Part shown: piece after piece, positions 7,850 to 16,337 of the stretch
Layout: each line of letters starts with the position of its first letter
How positions within the stretch are numbered: the stretch's first letter is position 1
Origin: Flavobacterium sp. KACC 22763
GTDB lineage: Bacteria; Bacteroidota; Bacteroidia; Flavobacteriales; Flavobacteriaceae
Assembly (NCBI RefSeq): GCF_028736155.1
Contig: NZ_CP117879.1
Coordinates: forward strand, 4,650,001 to 4,714,000
Direction of reading: 5' to 3'
Length of the DNA: 64,000 nucleotides
Notes under the pieces: model-generated
The model's database searches: none
What the model saw: only the letters and a program-made list of their open reading frames with translations
Told to the model about the DNA's origin: nothing
Translations under genes and position numbers: made by a program

Positions 7850-8167
7850 ATGGCATTAGCAATAACAGATGCTACTTTTGATGAAGTAGTTTTAAAATCA
7901 GATAAACCAGTAATGGTAGATTTTTGGGCAGCATGGTGTGGTCCTTGTAGAATGGTTGGTCCAATCATTGACCAATTAAGCGAAGAGTACGCTGGTAAAG
8001 TAGTTGTTGGTAAAGTAGATGTAGATGCTAACCAAGAATTTGCTGCAAAATATGGTGTGCGTAACATACCAACCGTTTTGGTGTTTCAAAATGGTGAAGT
8101 AGTAGGAAAACAAGTAGGAGTAGCTCCGAAACAAGCCTACGCAGATAGTTTAGACGCTTTATTGTAA
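7850..8167 (+). CDS. trxA: Thioredoxin
   Basis: A 105-residue classical thioredoxin. The active site WCGPC is in [15 protein letters not shown] (about residues 25-39), with the buried Asp in MVDFW and the cis-proline loop in [10 protein letters not shown]. Length and motif order are those of cytosolic TrxA, and there is no signal peptide. It reduces disulfides in ribonucleotide reductase, methionine sulfoxide reductases and peroxiredoxins using electrons from thioredoxin reductase, which is not in this window. It has its own promoter and terminator, so it is monocistronic. Confidence 0.95.
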   Translation: MALAITDATFDEVVLKSDKPVMVDFWAAWCGPCRMVGPIIDQLSEEYAGKVVVGKVDVDANQEFAAKYGVRNIPTVLVFQNGEVVGKQVGVAPKQAYADSLDALL

Positions 8168-8190
8168 TCTTAGATTGCAATATTATATAA

Positions 8191-8224
8191 AAGAGGTTTG
8201 ACGAGAGTCAAACCTTTTTTATTT
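8191..8224 (+). terminator. Rho-independent terminator of trxA
   Basis: AGGTTTGAC pairs with GTCAAACCT around a short GAGA loop and is followed by a T run, 25-30 bp past the trxA stop. Confidence 0.85.
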
Positions 8225-8245
8225 TTTTATATGTTAAGTTTTTTA

Positions 8246-8374
8246 AACACATAGAAACATAGATTTTATGTTCATAAAAGAGTTTAGAGAAAACTAGTTT
8301 TTACATATAGCTTATGTGGTTTTAAATAAGTGAAACGCCTCTACGCTCAAAGATAAGCTATGTTTCTATGTGTT
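8246..8374. repeat. Inverted-repeat element of 129 bp (AACACATAGAAACATAG ends)
   Basis: Perfect 17-bp inverted ends, AACACATAGAAACATAG at 8246-8262 and its complement at 8358-8374, enclose about 95 bp with no ORF. It lies between trxA and the convergent lipoprotein gene. The shape is MITE-like, but no target-site duplication is obvious. Confidence 0.65.
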
Positions 8375-8405
8375 AGAATAATTGAAAAAGTTGCTCTAAA
8401 ATCAA

Positions 8406-9629
8406 TTAGTGGCTGTGCGTTTCACTGTTTTCATAACCTAAAACCGTAATCATATAAGGCGTGCTAGACACTTTTGTTTTTTTGATTGCCAATGTAGAAA
8501 GGTTTACTTGTATTAATTCTCCCGTTGTTGGCGAAGTAATATAAGCAAAACGATCTGTAACTGCCATTTGAGGTTTTAGTGTAGCATCTGTAGCCGTTTC
8601 TGAAGTTGCTTTAGTTTCTTTTATAGCTTGTAAACTACTGATATCGTAAAGTTTAAGCTCTCCAGAATGCAATAAAACAGCCAGTTTTTTACGATCGTAA
8701 CTCGTTTTGCATTGCATAATGGTTGTGTTGGCAATAATTGGTTTTACAGTATTAGCTGCAACATCAATTAAATAAGCGCCTTTTGCAGCCGTATACCCAA
8801 TGAATTTCCCTGCTGAAGCTGTTTCTAAAATACTCCCGAACCAAGCTGTTCCAAAATCTGCTGGATGATCGATTAGTTTTTGGTTTCCGTTGCTTTCTAC
8901 AACCAAAATTCCGCTTGACGAACCGAAAACAGCATAAACACCGTCTGAAGCATTTCCGTGAATTCCTTTTGTCGCAATTTTAGCATCAAAAAGCGTTTTT
9001 CCGGTATTGTCAATAATTTTTACTTTTTCTGGAAGTGTCCCTGTTGCCGAATTGTCTTTTACGGTAATTGCATAAGTTCCGTTTGTAAAAGTAGCCATTG
9101 CACCGTGATGTGCCAATAAACCTGCACTTATCGTTTTGAACGTTGAACCAGCTTTGTTTACATCTGCTTCTTTACCAACAGAAAGTGTTCCATCGCCGTC
9201 ATTAAAAGTTAAGATTTCTCCAATTTTACTTTTAAAATGTGTTGGTTTTAATGCGCTTGTCGCTAAAACTCCAAATTTTGGAACATCATCAACATCAATG
9301 TGATCGCCGTGTAATTCCAATCCGCTGTCGAAAGTTTCTACGAAATTATTGTCTCTGTGAACAATTCCTGCATAACGTCCAGATTCTGTAGTGTACAAAG
9401 AGGCTTTAGCAAATTTTGCCATAAAAGAACTGATCTTATCTTCATGCGGATCAAAAAGCGTTAACTCCGTAGTTTTTTCGTCAGAAAGTAAAACTCGAAC
9501 AAATGTATGTTCTTCCGAAGTGTCGTGATCGTGATCATGATCGTCATGGTTGTCATCGTCGTTGCTACATGAAACCGCAAAAAGCGATAAAGCAAATAAA
9601 AATAGCAGTTTGTAAAACTTGTTTTTCAT
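8406..9629 (-). CDS. His/Asp-rich beta-propeller lipoprotein, AztD-like metal-binding
   Basis: A 407-residue lipoprotein. The signal peptide ends in LSLFAVSC (Cys about residue 21), followed directly by a metal-binding stretch NDDDNHDDHDHDHD. The body is a series of beta-propeller-like blades (FVRVLLSDEKTTELTLFD, RYAGIVHRDNNFVETFDSG, HGDHIDVDDVP, GLLAHHGAMATF, GIHGNASDGVYAVFG), and the chain ends in HSH. The order FVRVL, HGDH, HHG, GxHG resembles the periplasmic zinc chaperone AztD as I remember it; this has not been tested by alignment. Likely periplasmic-facing metal capture or delivery. It is the last gene after the TonB receptor (50-bp gap). Confidence 0.65.
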   Translation of the reverse strand: MKNKFYKLLFLFALSLFAVSCSNDDDNHDDHDHDHDTSEEHTFVRVLLSDEKTTELTLFDPHEDKISSFMAKFAKASLYTTESGRYAGIVHRDNNFVETFDSGLELHGDHIDVDDVPKFGVLATSALKPTHFKSKIGEILTFNDGDGTLSVGKEADVNKAGSTFKTISAGLLAHHGAMATFTNGTYAITVKDNSATGTLPEKVKIIDNTGKTLFDAKIATKGIHGNASDGVYAVFGSSSGILVVESNGNQKLIDHPADFGTAWFGSILETASAGKFIGYTAAKGAYLIDVAANTVKPIIANTTIMQCKTSYDRKKLAVLLHSGELKLYDISSLQAIKETKATSETATDATLKPQMAVTDRFAYITSPTTGELIQVNLSTLAIKKTKVSSTPYMITVLGYENSETHSH

Positions 9630-9679
9630 TGTAATAAAGGATTTAAAATTTGTAATTAATTGAGTTTTGAATGGTTTGC

Positions 9680-11887
9680 TTATCGCAAAAACGAAAACGG
9701 AATCTTCATAGAAACAATAATGTTTCGTCCCGCTTCTGGAAGTTCGATAAGTCGATAAAAGCTGGTGTGATTTAAATATCTTGTATTAAATAAATTTTGG
9801 ATCTGAATATTGAGGGTGATATCCTGTTTTCCTGTTTTAATTTTTGAGCCAAAAGCCACATTAAAAACATGACTTTCAGCCGTTTTTTTCTCAGGTGGAA
9901 CGATATTGTTTTGCTGTGCCGTAAAACGATAATCAACAGAAAAATAAGGTTCTTTTAAAAAAGGGATTTGAGGTTCATAATTCAATCCGAATAAAACAGA
10001 AGGTGGCGGAGAAAACGGAAGTGTATAGCCTTTTTTACTTCCTGATTTTTGTTCAGAATAAAGATATTCGGCACCAATTTCTGCACTTAAGGATTTTAGG
10101 AAATAATATCTTGTTTGAAATTCTGCGCCATAGCGAAAGACTTTACTCTGCTCATATTCAAAAACCTGATTTCCTGCGCCATAATAAATATCATGAGCTG
10201 AGGTTGGATTGAGATAAATGAAATTTGGAAAATAGTTCACAAACGGAGTCAGTTGAAAAGAGAAGTTTTGCTGATTCCATTCCACACCTAAATCCAATTG
10301 ATACGAACGTTCTGCATCCAGATTCGGATTTCCTTTTTCGAATCTGAAATAATGATAATTTACACCATTTGAAGCCAGTTCTTTGGCAATTGGCATTCTA
10401 AAACTCGAGCCCAAATTGGCCTTCAGCGAAAGCTTTCCAGGATTGTAATTGGCTCCAATCGACCATGTAAAACTGTCAAAAGTTTTGGTCAAATCTTGAG
10501 AACGCTGTAAATATTTCAATTCTGTTTGATTGTTTTCTGAAACAGGACTTTGAAACCAATCGTAGTATGATTTCATTTTTATTTTTCCGTAATCGTAACG
10601 AACAGCGCCGTTTAAAAACCATTTTTCGTTCAGTTCAATTTTATCATAAGCAAATAAACCAGCGTTAAATTGCGTGAAAGATGGAATCAAAAAGCTCCAT
10701 CCGCCAATTTCATTTTGCTGAAAAACTGCATTCGAACCAACCGTAATTTGATGATTTTGAATTCTGAATTCATCTTTAGCAGAAAATGACCAGACATCTT
10801 TATCATATTGACGTTCCAAATCTTGTGGAGCGTACATGTCCTCAGGGTAAATTGGAGGCATATAACCGTGATTGACATAATGGCTATATTCTCTTCTAAA
10901 GTTATTCTGAAAACCAATCTGTGTCTCAAAAGCATGATTTCCCAACTGAAAAGAAGTCGTATTGCTAACCTTTAAATGATTGACTTGCTGATACGGCATT
11001 AAAATATCACGGCTCGATTTGTCGTGCAATTCCAGATCTACATTTCGAGGTTCGAGCCCGTGCGCATTCGCGAAAAATCCGCTTTTGGTATGCACGTTAC
11101 TGAAATAGAAAACCGATTTAAAACGTTCTCCCGAATAACCCGAACTCAAATGAAAATCGAGTTCTTTCCCAGCCGTATTTCGCAAATGATTTTTGTATAA
11201 CGGAACAGCATAACTATACACATGAACCACATCGGTCGGAACGCGATAATCGCCGTAATCCATTGTGGTAACTCGAGAATCAAAGAACCAGTTTTTGTTT
11301 CTTCCAAATAAATTAATAGAACTTCCAAATTGCGCATTGTTGCTTTTTCCAGTGATATCAACGCTTCCGCCAAAAGTGTTTTGCAACGGAAGAGGTAAAG
11401 GTTTAATATTTACCGCACCGCCAACAGCATCAGATCCGTAAATAAATGAAGAAGGACCTTTTATAATTTCTACCCGATTTACAGCATATTGATCGATTTC
11501 CAATCCATGATCTGCGCCCCATTGTTGGCCTTCGTGTTTCAAACCGTTCTCAACCACAATAACCTGATTGAAACTCAAACCACGAATAAGCGGTTTAGAA
11601 CCTCCAGAACCAATTGAAATAGTTTTAACGCCAGGCAATTTCTGCAAAGACTGCATCAAACTCCCGCCAAGATTACGTTGAATAAAACTATTGTTTACCG
11701 TTTCAACATTCAGCGATTCTTCTTTTTTGCGTTTCTGAACAGTATTGTTGTTGATTAAAACTTCGTCAAGTTCCTTGATTTCTGGTTTCTTTTCTGAAGG
11801 CTTATTCTGAGAAAAGGCTTCTGCCGTAATTAATAAACTGAGGAGTAAAAAATAATATTTCCAATACATGGATAGGGCATTCTTCAT
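9680..11887 (-). CDS. TonB-dependent receptor, probable transition-metal (zinc) uptake
   Basis: A 735-residue outer-membrane receptor. After the signal peptide comes a short stretch EIKELDEVLINNNTVQKRK, then the plug domain (NLGGSLMQSLQKLPGVKTI; PLIRGLSFNQVIVVENGLKHEGQQW; VNRVEIIKGPSSFIYGSDAVGGAVNI). A 22-strand barrel ends in a Phe-rich C-terminus (VSMKIPFSFLR). There is no carboxypeptidase-like domain, unlike the receptor at 38026. The ADHGLEID segment and His-rich loops (REYSHYVNHGYMPP, HDIYYG) recall ZnuD-type zinc receptors. Its neighbours are His-rich lipoproteins, which supports metal uptake; the specific ion is inferred. It starts 10 bp after the upstream lipoprotein gene, so it is in one operon with it. 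Confidence 0.85.
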   Translation of the reverse strand: MKNALSMYWKYYFLLLSLLITAEAFSQNKPSEKKPEIKELDEVLINNNTVQKRKKEESLNVETVNNSFIQRNLGGSLMQSLQKLPGVKTISIGSGGSKPLIRGLSFNQVIVVENGLKHEGQQWGADHGLEIDQYAVNRVEIIKGPSSFIYGSDAVGGAVNIKPLPLPLQNTFGGSVDITGKSNNAQFGSSINLFGRNKNWFFDSRVTTMDYGDYRVPTDVVHVYSYAVPLYKNHLRNTAGKELDFHLSSGYSGERFKSVFYFSNVHTKSGFFANAHGLEPRNVDLELHDKSSRDILMPYQQVNHLKVSNTTSFQLGNHAFETQIGFQNNFRREYSHYVNHGYMPPIYPEDMYAPQDLERQYDKDVWSFSAKDEFRIQNHQITVGSNAVFQQNEIGGWSFLIPSFTQFNAGLFAYDKIELNEKWFLNGAVRYDYGKIKMKSYYDWFQSPVSENNQTELKYLQRSQDLTKTFDSFTWSIGANYNPGKLSLKANLGSSFRMPIAKELASNGVNYHYFRFEKGNPNLDAERSYQLDLGVEWNQQNFSFQLTPFVNYFPNFIYLNPTSAHDIYYGAGNQVFEYEQSKVFRYGAEFQTRYYFLKSLSAEIGAEYLYSEQKSGSKKGYTLPFSPPPSVLFGLNYEPQIPFLKEPYFSVDYRFTAQQNNIVPPEKKTAESHVFNVAFGSKIKTGKQDITLNIQIQNLFNTRYLNHTSFYRLIELPEAGRNIIVSMKIPFSFLR

Positions 11888-11897
11888 TAATCTGATC

Positions 11898-12368
11898 TTA
11901 TAAAATTTTAATACTTAAACCTTTCAGCGTCTGCCAGCCTTCTTTATCCGTCAAGCGAATCATAAAATGATAATCTCCGGGATCAACATCTGCAGGAATA
12001 GTGATTTGTGCTGTTGCTTCGTAACTTTTCACACCATTTGGAATGGTGTAATTGTTTATAAAAAGCATTGGTTTTACAGGACTTTTTACCGCTTCCATTT
12101 CACAAGTTGTAACTTCTGTACTGTGTGTATGATGATCAAAATTGTGATGAATATCGAGGCTGTAAGAACCCAAAGCGACATTGTCATTAAAAGTGGCTTT
12201 AAAAGTGAAGGTTTTTCCGCGTTCGATCGTGCTGCATTGAATCGGAAAAGCATTTGCTCCAGTGATATCAATTATGGGATATTCGCTGTCAATTTCGGCT
12301 TTGTCGCTGGAGCAGGATGAAATAAAAGTAAGCGCCAAAATGGCCATTAAAAGCTTTAATTTTTTCAT
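11898..12368 (-). CDS. DUF4625-like lipoprotein, His-rich
   Basis: A 156-residue lipoprotein (lipobox LALTFISSC, Cys about residue 19). The mature domain has an Ig-like beta-sandwich pattern with KGxTFTFKATFNDNVALGSY, a histidine cluster SLDIHHNFDHHTHS (about residue 80), and IPADVDPGDYHFMIRLTDKEGW near the end. This is the pattern of DUF4625 proteins found next to TonB receptors in Bacteroidota. The His cluster would suit metal binding at the cell surface or in the periplasm. It overlaps the upstream paralogue by 4 bp and precedes the TonB receptor by 10 bp, so it is co-transcribed. Confidence 0.75.
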   Translation of the reverse strand: MKKLKLLMAILALTFISSCSSDKAEIDSEYPIIDITGANAFPIQCSTIERGKTFTFKATFNDNVALGSYSLDIHHNFDHHTHSTEVTTCEMEAVKSPVKPMLFINNYTIPNGVKSYEATAQITIPADVDPGDYHFMIRLTDKEGWQTLKGLSIKIL

Positions 12369-12796
12369 ATTTTTTGATTTATAATGGTTAAGTTTTTCTT
12401 CGCTTCTAGCTTGCTTCCGTTTTGATCGTTTACGATAATGATGAAGTTGTATTTTCCTGCTACAGCATCTTCTGGAATATCAAAATGTTTGTGAACTGTT
12501 GCGTTTTTTGCGCCCGCATATTGTGTCCACGTAATTTCGTGCGACCAGACTTTCGAGTATGTTTCGGTACTTTTTTGTAGAATTTTTACTTGTACATTTT
12601 CGATTTTATCAACAGCAGTTACTTCTGCATTAAAATGGAAATCTGCGCCAATAGTTGCTGTTTCGCTGTTGCTAAGACCCAGCTCGATTTTGTCAATAGT
12701 TGGAATTGCCTGTTTTTCTTCTGAATCGTCATTACTGCAGCTTGTAAAAGCCATTGCGACAAAGAGCGAAACCAGAATAAGTTTTGTTGTTTTCAT
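12365..12796 (-). CDS. DUF4625-like lipoprotein
   Basis: A 143-residue lipoprotein related to its downstream neighbour. The start at 12796 (MKTTKLILVSLFVAMAFTSC) gives a normal lipoprotein signal; a frame extended to 12820 adds eight residues that spoil it. The mature domain has FHFNAEVTAVDKIENVQVKI, a central KVWSHEITWTQYAGAKNATVHKHF and IPEDAVAGKYNFIIIVNDQNGS, matching the neighbour strand by strand but with fewer His. It is the first gene of the four-gene unit 12796 to 8406. The 465-bp gap upstream holds a palindrome and a short tandem repeat, and I see no good TAnnTTTG box in it, so read-through from 13612 is possible. Confidence 0.75.
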   Translation of the reverse strand: MKTTKLILVSLFVAMAFTSCSNDDSEEKQAIPTIDKIELGLSNSETATIGADFHFNAEVTAVDKIENVQVKILQKSTETYSKVWSHEITWTQYAGAKNATVHKHFDIPEDAVAGKYNFIIIVNDQNGSKLEAKKNLTIINQKI

Positions 12797-12927
12797 TTTT
12801 TCTGATTTGATTTTGATCATTTTATAAAGGGTATTTGGGTTATAAAAGAGGTTGTAAATGCTTTTAAGCTTTTCTAGCTAAAGACATTAGGTTAAGGTTT
12901 TTTCTTTAAGGTTTTCTTTGATTTAGC

Positions 12928-12993
12928 TCTCGCAAAGTCGCGAAGACACAAAGAAAATTGTCCTAAACTCTGTGTCTTCGCGACTTTGCGAGA
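12928..12993. repeat. Perfect 23-bp inverted repeat of the CGCAAAGTC family
   Basis: Arms at 12928-12950 and 12971-12993 (core CGCAAAGTCGCGAAGACACA) are exact complements around a 20-bp centre. It lies in the gap between the two halves of the metal locus, and could fold in RNA or act as a cruciform. Confidence 0.75.
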
Positions 12994-13110
12994 ACAAACA
13001 AATGCTTAAAACAGTACAGCCGTAACTAAGACCGAAATTTGGATTTAGTTCGAATGTGTTAATCGATAAAAAGTTGATTTTTTTGTGCGGAAAAAGCGGA
13101 AAACAATAAT

Positions 13111-13149
13111 AATGTCAATGACAATATCAATGACAATATCAATATCAAT
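13111..13149 (+). repeat. Short tandem repeat, (ATCAATGACAAT)n-like
   Basis: Degenerate repeats of TCAATGACAATA and TCAATA give about 39 bp of near-tandem sequence in a non-coding gap. It may vary in length between strains. Confidence 0.6.
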
Positions 13150-13261
13150 ACTTGTTTAATTGCTTAAATGAATGAAATCGCTATTTAATGATTCAAGATT
13201 TTGAAATCATTAAAACATGTAAATAGCCGAATTGCCAAAGCAAAACAGAGCACAAAAAATA

Positions 13262-13612
13262 TTAAAGTGTAAAAGGCGGGGCTCGAAGTGAGAAAAGAGC
13301 GCCCTTAAAAAAAGCAAAATGCGGTTTGCTGTAAAAAACAATGTGTTTTGCAACAGGATTATTCTTGAAAAACTGAAAAACATTAATTTCAAATGTCCCA
13401 ACTGCACTAAACTTAAAATCACAAATCGAACATTTATGAAACGAATGCAATTTGGCTTTAAATTGTGGTTTTTCGGAAACAGAAAACTCTAATTTCTCTT
13501 TTGACGAATGAGTATCCAAAATATGCTCATACGAATGGACGGCCGGAAAAAGTATTGCGAACAATACAATCAAAGGCATCAAGAGATTTATAAATTTAAG
13601 TTTCTTTTTCAT
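13262..13612 (-). CDS. Small exported Cys/His-rich protein of the metal locus
   Basis: A 116-residue protein with an N-terminal hydrophobic segment (FINLLMPLIVLFAILFPAVHSYEH). A His/Cys motif follows (LHSFHKCSICDFKF, about residues 55-68), and the C-terminus ends GALFSLRAPPFTL. A CxxC near a His plus a terminal LRAPP resembles small DUF2946-type exported proteins that accompany metal TonB receptors; the match is by pattern only. Its promoter carries two copies of the palindrome TGCAA-N5-TTGCA on the -33 and -7 boxes, the strongest regulatory signal in the window. It lies upstream of the DUF4625/TonB receptor genes on the same strand. Confidence 0.65.
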   Translation of the reverse strand: MKKKLKFINLLMPLIVLFAILFPAVHSYEHILDTHSSKEKLEFSVSEKPQFKAKLHSFHKCSICDFKFSAVGTFEINVFQFFKNNPVAKHIVFYSKPHFAFFKGALFSLRAPPFTL

Positions 13613-13655
13613 TCGTGAAGATTAACTTCTAGATGAGGTTTTTTATGCTGTTTAA

Positions 13656-13708
13656 TGCAATAGTGTTGCAAATATAGAAATCTTATCCTTAAATGCAATG
13701 TTGTTGCA
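13656..13708 (-). promoter_or_regulatory. Promoter with two TGCAA-N5-TTGCA operators
   Basis: On the minus strand a TTG (13696-13698), a 19-bp spacer and TATATTTG (13669-13676) form an ideal Bacteroidota promoter for the gene starting at 13612. One 15-bp palindrome TGCAA-N5-TTGCA (13694-13708) covers the -33 box. A second (13656-13670) overlaps the edge of the -7 box and the expected start site. A repressor bound to both would block the promoter. Fur/Zur-family regulators bind palindromes of this size; Zur is the leading candidate given the metal genes. Confidence 0.7.
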
Positions 13709-13769
13709 GTAATTGTTTGCGAAAAATCAATGCTTTTGTTAATTTTAGCAAATCTTATATTCCTTAAAA

Positions 13770-16337
13770 ATGAAAATTTTCTACAGCCTTCTTTGTTTTT
13801 TTATCTTGATTTTCAATAGTTTTTCTCAGTCAAAAGCAAATGAATTATTTGAAAACGGCGTTTCTGAACAGCTGGCAAATTTTCGTAAAAAACAGATTTC
13901 AGATCTTCAATACACTTTGTTTTTCGAAATTCCGAATCAGAAAGCAGAAGATATAAGCTCTAATTTGATAGTAAATTTGAGTTTATCTGATTTAAGTCAG
14001 CCGTTAATTTTAGATTTTAAAGAGAAAACTTCCAATATAAAAACGGTTGAAGCAAACGGAAAAAAACTTTCTATTGTTCACGAAAACGGACATATTACAA
14101 TTCCGGTTTCTGCTTTGATTTTAGGAAAAAATACAGTTTCCATTTCATTTATTGCGGGTAATTTGTCATTAAATAGAAATGACGATTTCTTATATACTTT
14201 ATTAGTTCCAGATCGCGCCAGTACTTTATTTCCTTGTTTTGATCAGCCTGATTTAAAAGCGACTTATAAATTGAATCTTTCTGTGCCCAAAGAATGGTCG
14301 GTTTTGGCTGGAGCCGATGTAGTAGAGAAGTCAGAAAAAAGAGATTTTGCAATTTATACTTTTGGAGAATCGGACAAAATGAGCACGTATTTATTTTCTT
14401 TCGTTGCAGGAAAATTCAAAAGCGCGACACAAAAGCCAGGTTTAGAAATGACGATGCTGTATCGTGAAAACAGTCCGGAGAAATTTCGCGTAAGCGCTGA
14501 TACTATTTTCAATTTGCATCAACAATCTTTGGATTTCTTAGAAAAATATACCGATCGTAAATTTCCGTTTCAGAAGTTGGATTTTGCTTCAATTCCTGTT
14601 TTTCAGTATGGCGGAATGGAGCATGTAGGAGCAATTCAATACAGAGAATCAACTTTGTTTTTGGACAATAGCGCAACCGACAGTGAAAAATTAAACCGTG
14701 CAAAACTCATCGCACACGAAACCTCACACATGTGGTTTGGCGATTTGGTAACCATGAAATGGTTTGATGACGTTTGGATGAAAGAGGTTTTTGCCAACTT
14801 CATGGCCGATAAAATCATGAATCCAATTTTTCCAAAAGTCAATCATAATCTGCAATTTTTTACGGCGCATTATCCTAGCGCTTTCGCGGAAGACCGATCT
14901 TTAGGAACACATCCGATCAAGCAGCATTTGGCGAATTTGAAAGATGCTGGTTCGCTTTACGGAGCTATTATTTACAACAAAGCGCCTATTATGATGCGTC
15001 AGTTGGAAGCTTCAATGGGAAAAGAAACGTTTCAGAAAGGAATTCAAAAATACATTCAGAAATACGCCAATGACAATGCTGACTGGAATAATCTCGTGGA
15101 ACTTCTCGATGCTGAAACTCCACTTGATATGAAAAAATGGAGCGAGGTTTGGGTTAACAAATCTGGAAGAGCGATTTTTACGGATCAAATAGAATATGAT
15201 GCTAAAAACCGAATCAAAAGTTTTGAAATTCAGCAAAAAGCAGAAGATAAATCGGATAATATTTGGCCTCAGGTTTTTCAGATAGGTTTAGTTTATGCTA
15301 AAGAGGTAAAAGTTTTATCAATCAATATTAATGACAAAAATACTGTTGTAAAAGAAGCTATAGGAATTGAAAAACCGCTTGCGATTGTTTACAATTATAA
15401 TGGTTTTGGATACGGAGTTTTTCCGCTTGACGGGAATAATTTAAATTATATTGCTGACTTAAAAGATGAAATGGCTAGAGCTTCTAGTTATAGTAATCTT
15501 TATGAAAATACTTTGATTGGCAATGTTTCTCCAGAAAGAGCTTTTGATTGTTTTTTAAAGGGAATTCAAACAGAGCAAAATGAATTGGTTTTGCGAATTG
15601 CCTCAAATAGTCTGAATACAATTTACTGGAGATTTTTTACCGAAAAACAAGAGAATAAAGTTCAGAAAAAACTTGAAGGTGTTTTATATGAACGTTTACA
15701 AGCCAATTTATCGTCTAATATTAAAAAGACATTATTCGGATTATTTAGTTCGATTGCTTATTCTGATTCGGCAAAAGCCAGTTTGTATAAAGTTTGGAAC
15801 AGAGAAATTTCTATTCCGAATTTGAAACTAAACGAAGATGATTACACCAATATGGCGATGAATTTAGCGATTTTCAAACATCCAAAAGCCGATGAAATTT
15901 TGGAGAAAACCAGAATTTCGTTTACAAATCCGGACAAACAAAAGCGTTTTGAATTCTTGCTTCCGTCTTTATCGAAAGATGAATCGGTTCGAAATGCTTT
16001 TATGGAATCGTTAAAAGACGATGCAAACCGAGAGAAAGAATCGTGGGTTTCGGTTGGATTGGCAAATATTCATCATCCGCTTCGTCAGGAAAGTGCGCAG
16101 AAATATATTAGATTTTCATTAGATTTGGTTGATGAAATTCAGCGAACAGGAGATATTTTCTTTCCGAAAGATTGGCTGGATAATACCGTTGGGAAATATT
16201 CATCGAAATTTGCTTTTGATGAAGTACAGCGATTCTTAAAAGAAAACCCTAATTTTAGTCCAATCTTGAAACGCAAATTGTTTCAGGCAACAGATTTGCT
16301 TTATAAAGCGCAAAATATTAAAAAAGAAACCGAATGA
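13770..16337 (+). CDS. M1 family metalloaminopeptidase, secreted
   Basis: An 855-residue M1 peptidase with a signal peptide (FYSLLCFFILIFNSFS). The substrate-binding loop is YGGMEHVGAIQY (GAMEN equivalent). The zinc site is HETSHMWFGDLVTMKWFDDVWMKE, with the HExxH and the third ligand Glu 18 residues on. The N-terminal beta-saddle and C-terminal helical domains bring the length to the usual 850-900. It removes N-terminal residues from peptides in the periplasm or at the surface, supplying amino acids. The DUF58 gene follows with a 4-bp overlap, so the two are coupled. Confidence 0.9.
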   Translation: MKIFYSLLCFFILIFNSFSQSKANELFENGVSEQLANFRKKQISDLQYTLFFEIPNQKAEDISSNLIVNLSLSDLSQPLILDFKEKTSNIKTVEANGKKLSIVHENGHITIPVSALILGKNTVSISFIAGNLSLNRNDDFLYTLLVPDRASTLFPCFDQPDLKATYKLNLSVPKEWSVLAGADVVEKSEKRDFAIYTFGESDKMSTYLFSFVAGKFKSATQKPGLEMTMLYRENSPEKFRVSADTIFNLHQQSLDFLEKYTDRKFPFQKLDFASIPVFQYGGMEHVGAIQYRESTLFLDNSATDSEKLNRAKLIAHETSHMWFGDLVTMKWFDDVWMKEVFANFMADKIMNPIFPKVNHNLQFFTAHYPSAFAEDRSLGTHPIKQHLANLKDAGSLYGAIIYNKAPIMMRQLEASMGKETFQKGIQKYIQKYANDNADWNNLVELLDAETPLDMKKWSEVWVNKSGRAIFTDQIEYDAKNRIKSFEIQQKAEDKSDNIWPQVFQIGLVYAKEVKVLSININDKNTVVKEAIGIEKPLAIVYNYNGFGYGVFPLDGNNLNYIADLKDEMARASSYSNLYENTLIGNVSPERAFDCFLKGIQTEQNELVLRIASNSLNTIYWRFFTEKQENKVQKKLEGVLYERLQANLSSNIKKTLFGLFSSIAYSDSAKASLYKVWNREISIPNLKLNEDDYTNMAMNLAIFKHPKADEILEKTRISFTNPDKQKRFEFLLPSLSKDESVRNAFMESLKDDANREKESWVSVGLANIHHPLRQESAQKYIRFSLDLVDEIQRTGDIFFPKDWLDNTVGKYSSKFAFDEVQRFLKENPNFSPILKRKLFQATDLLYKAQNIKKETE

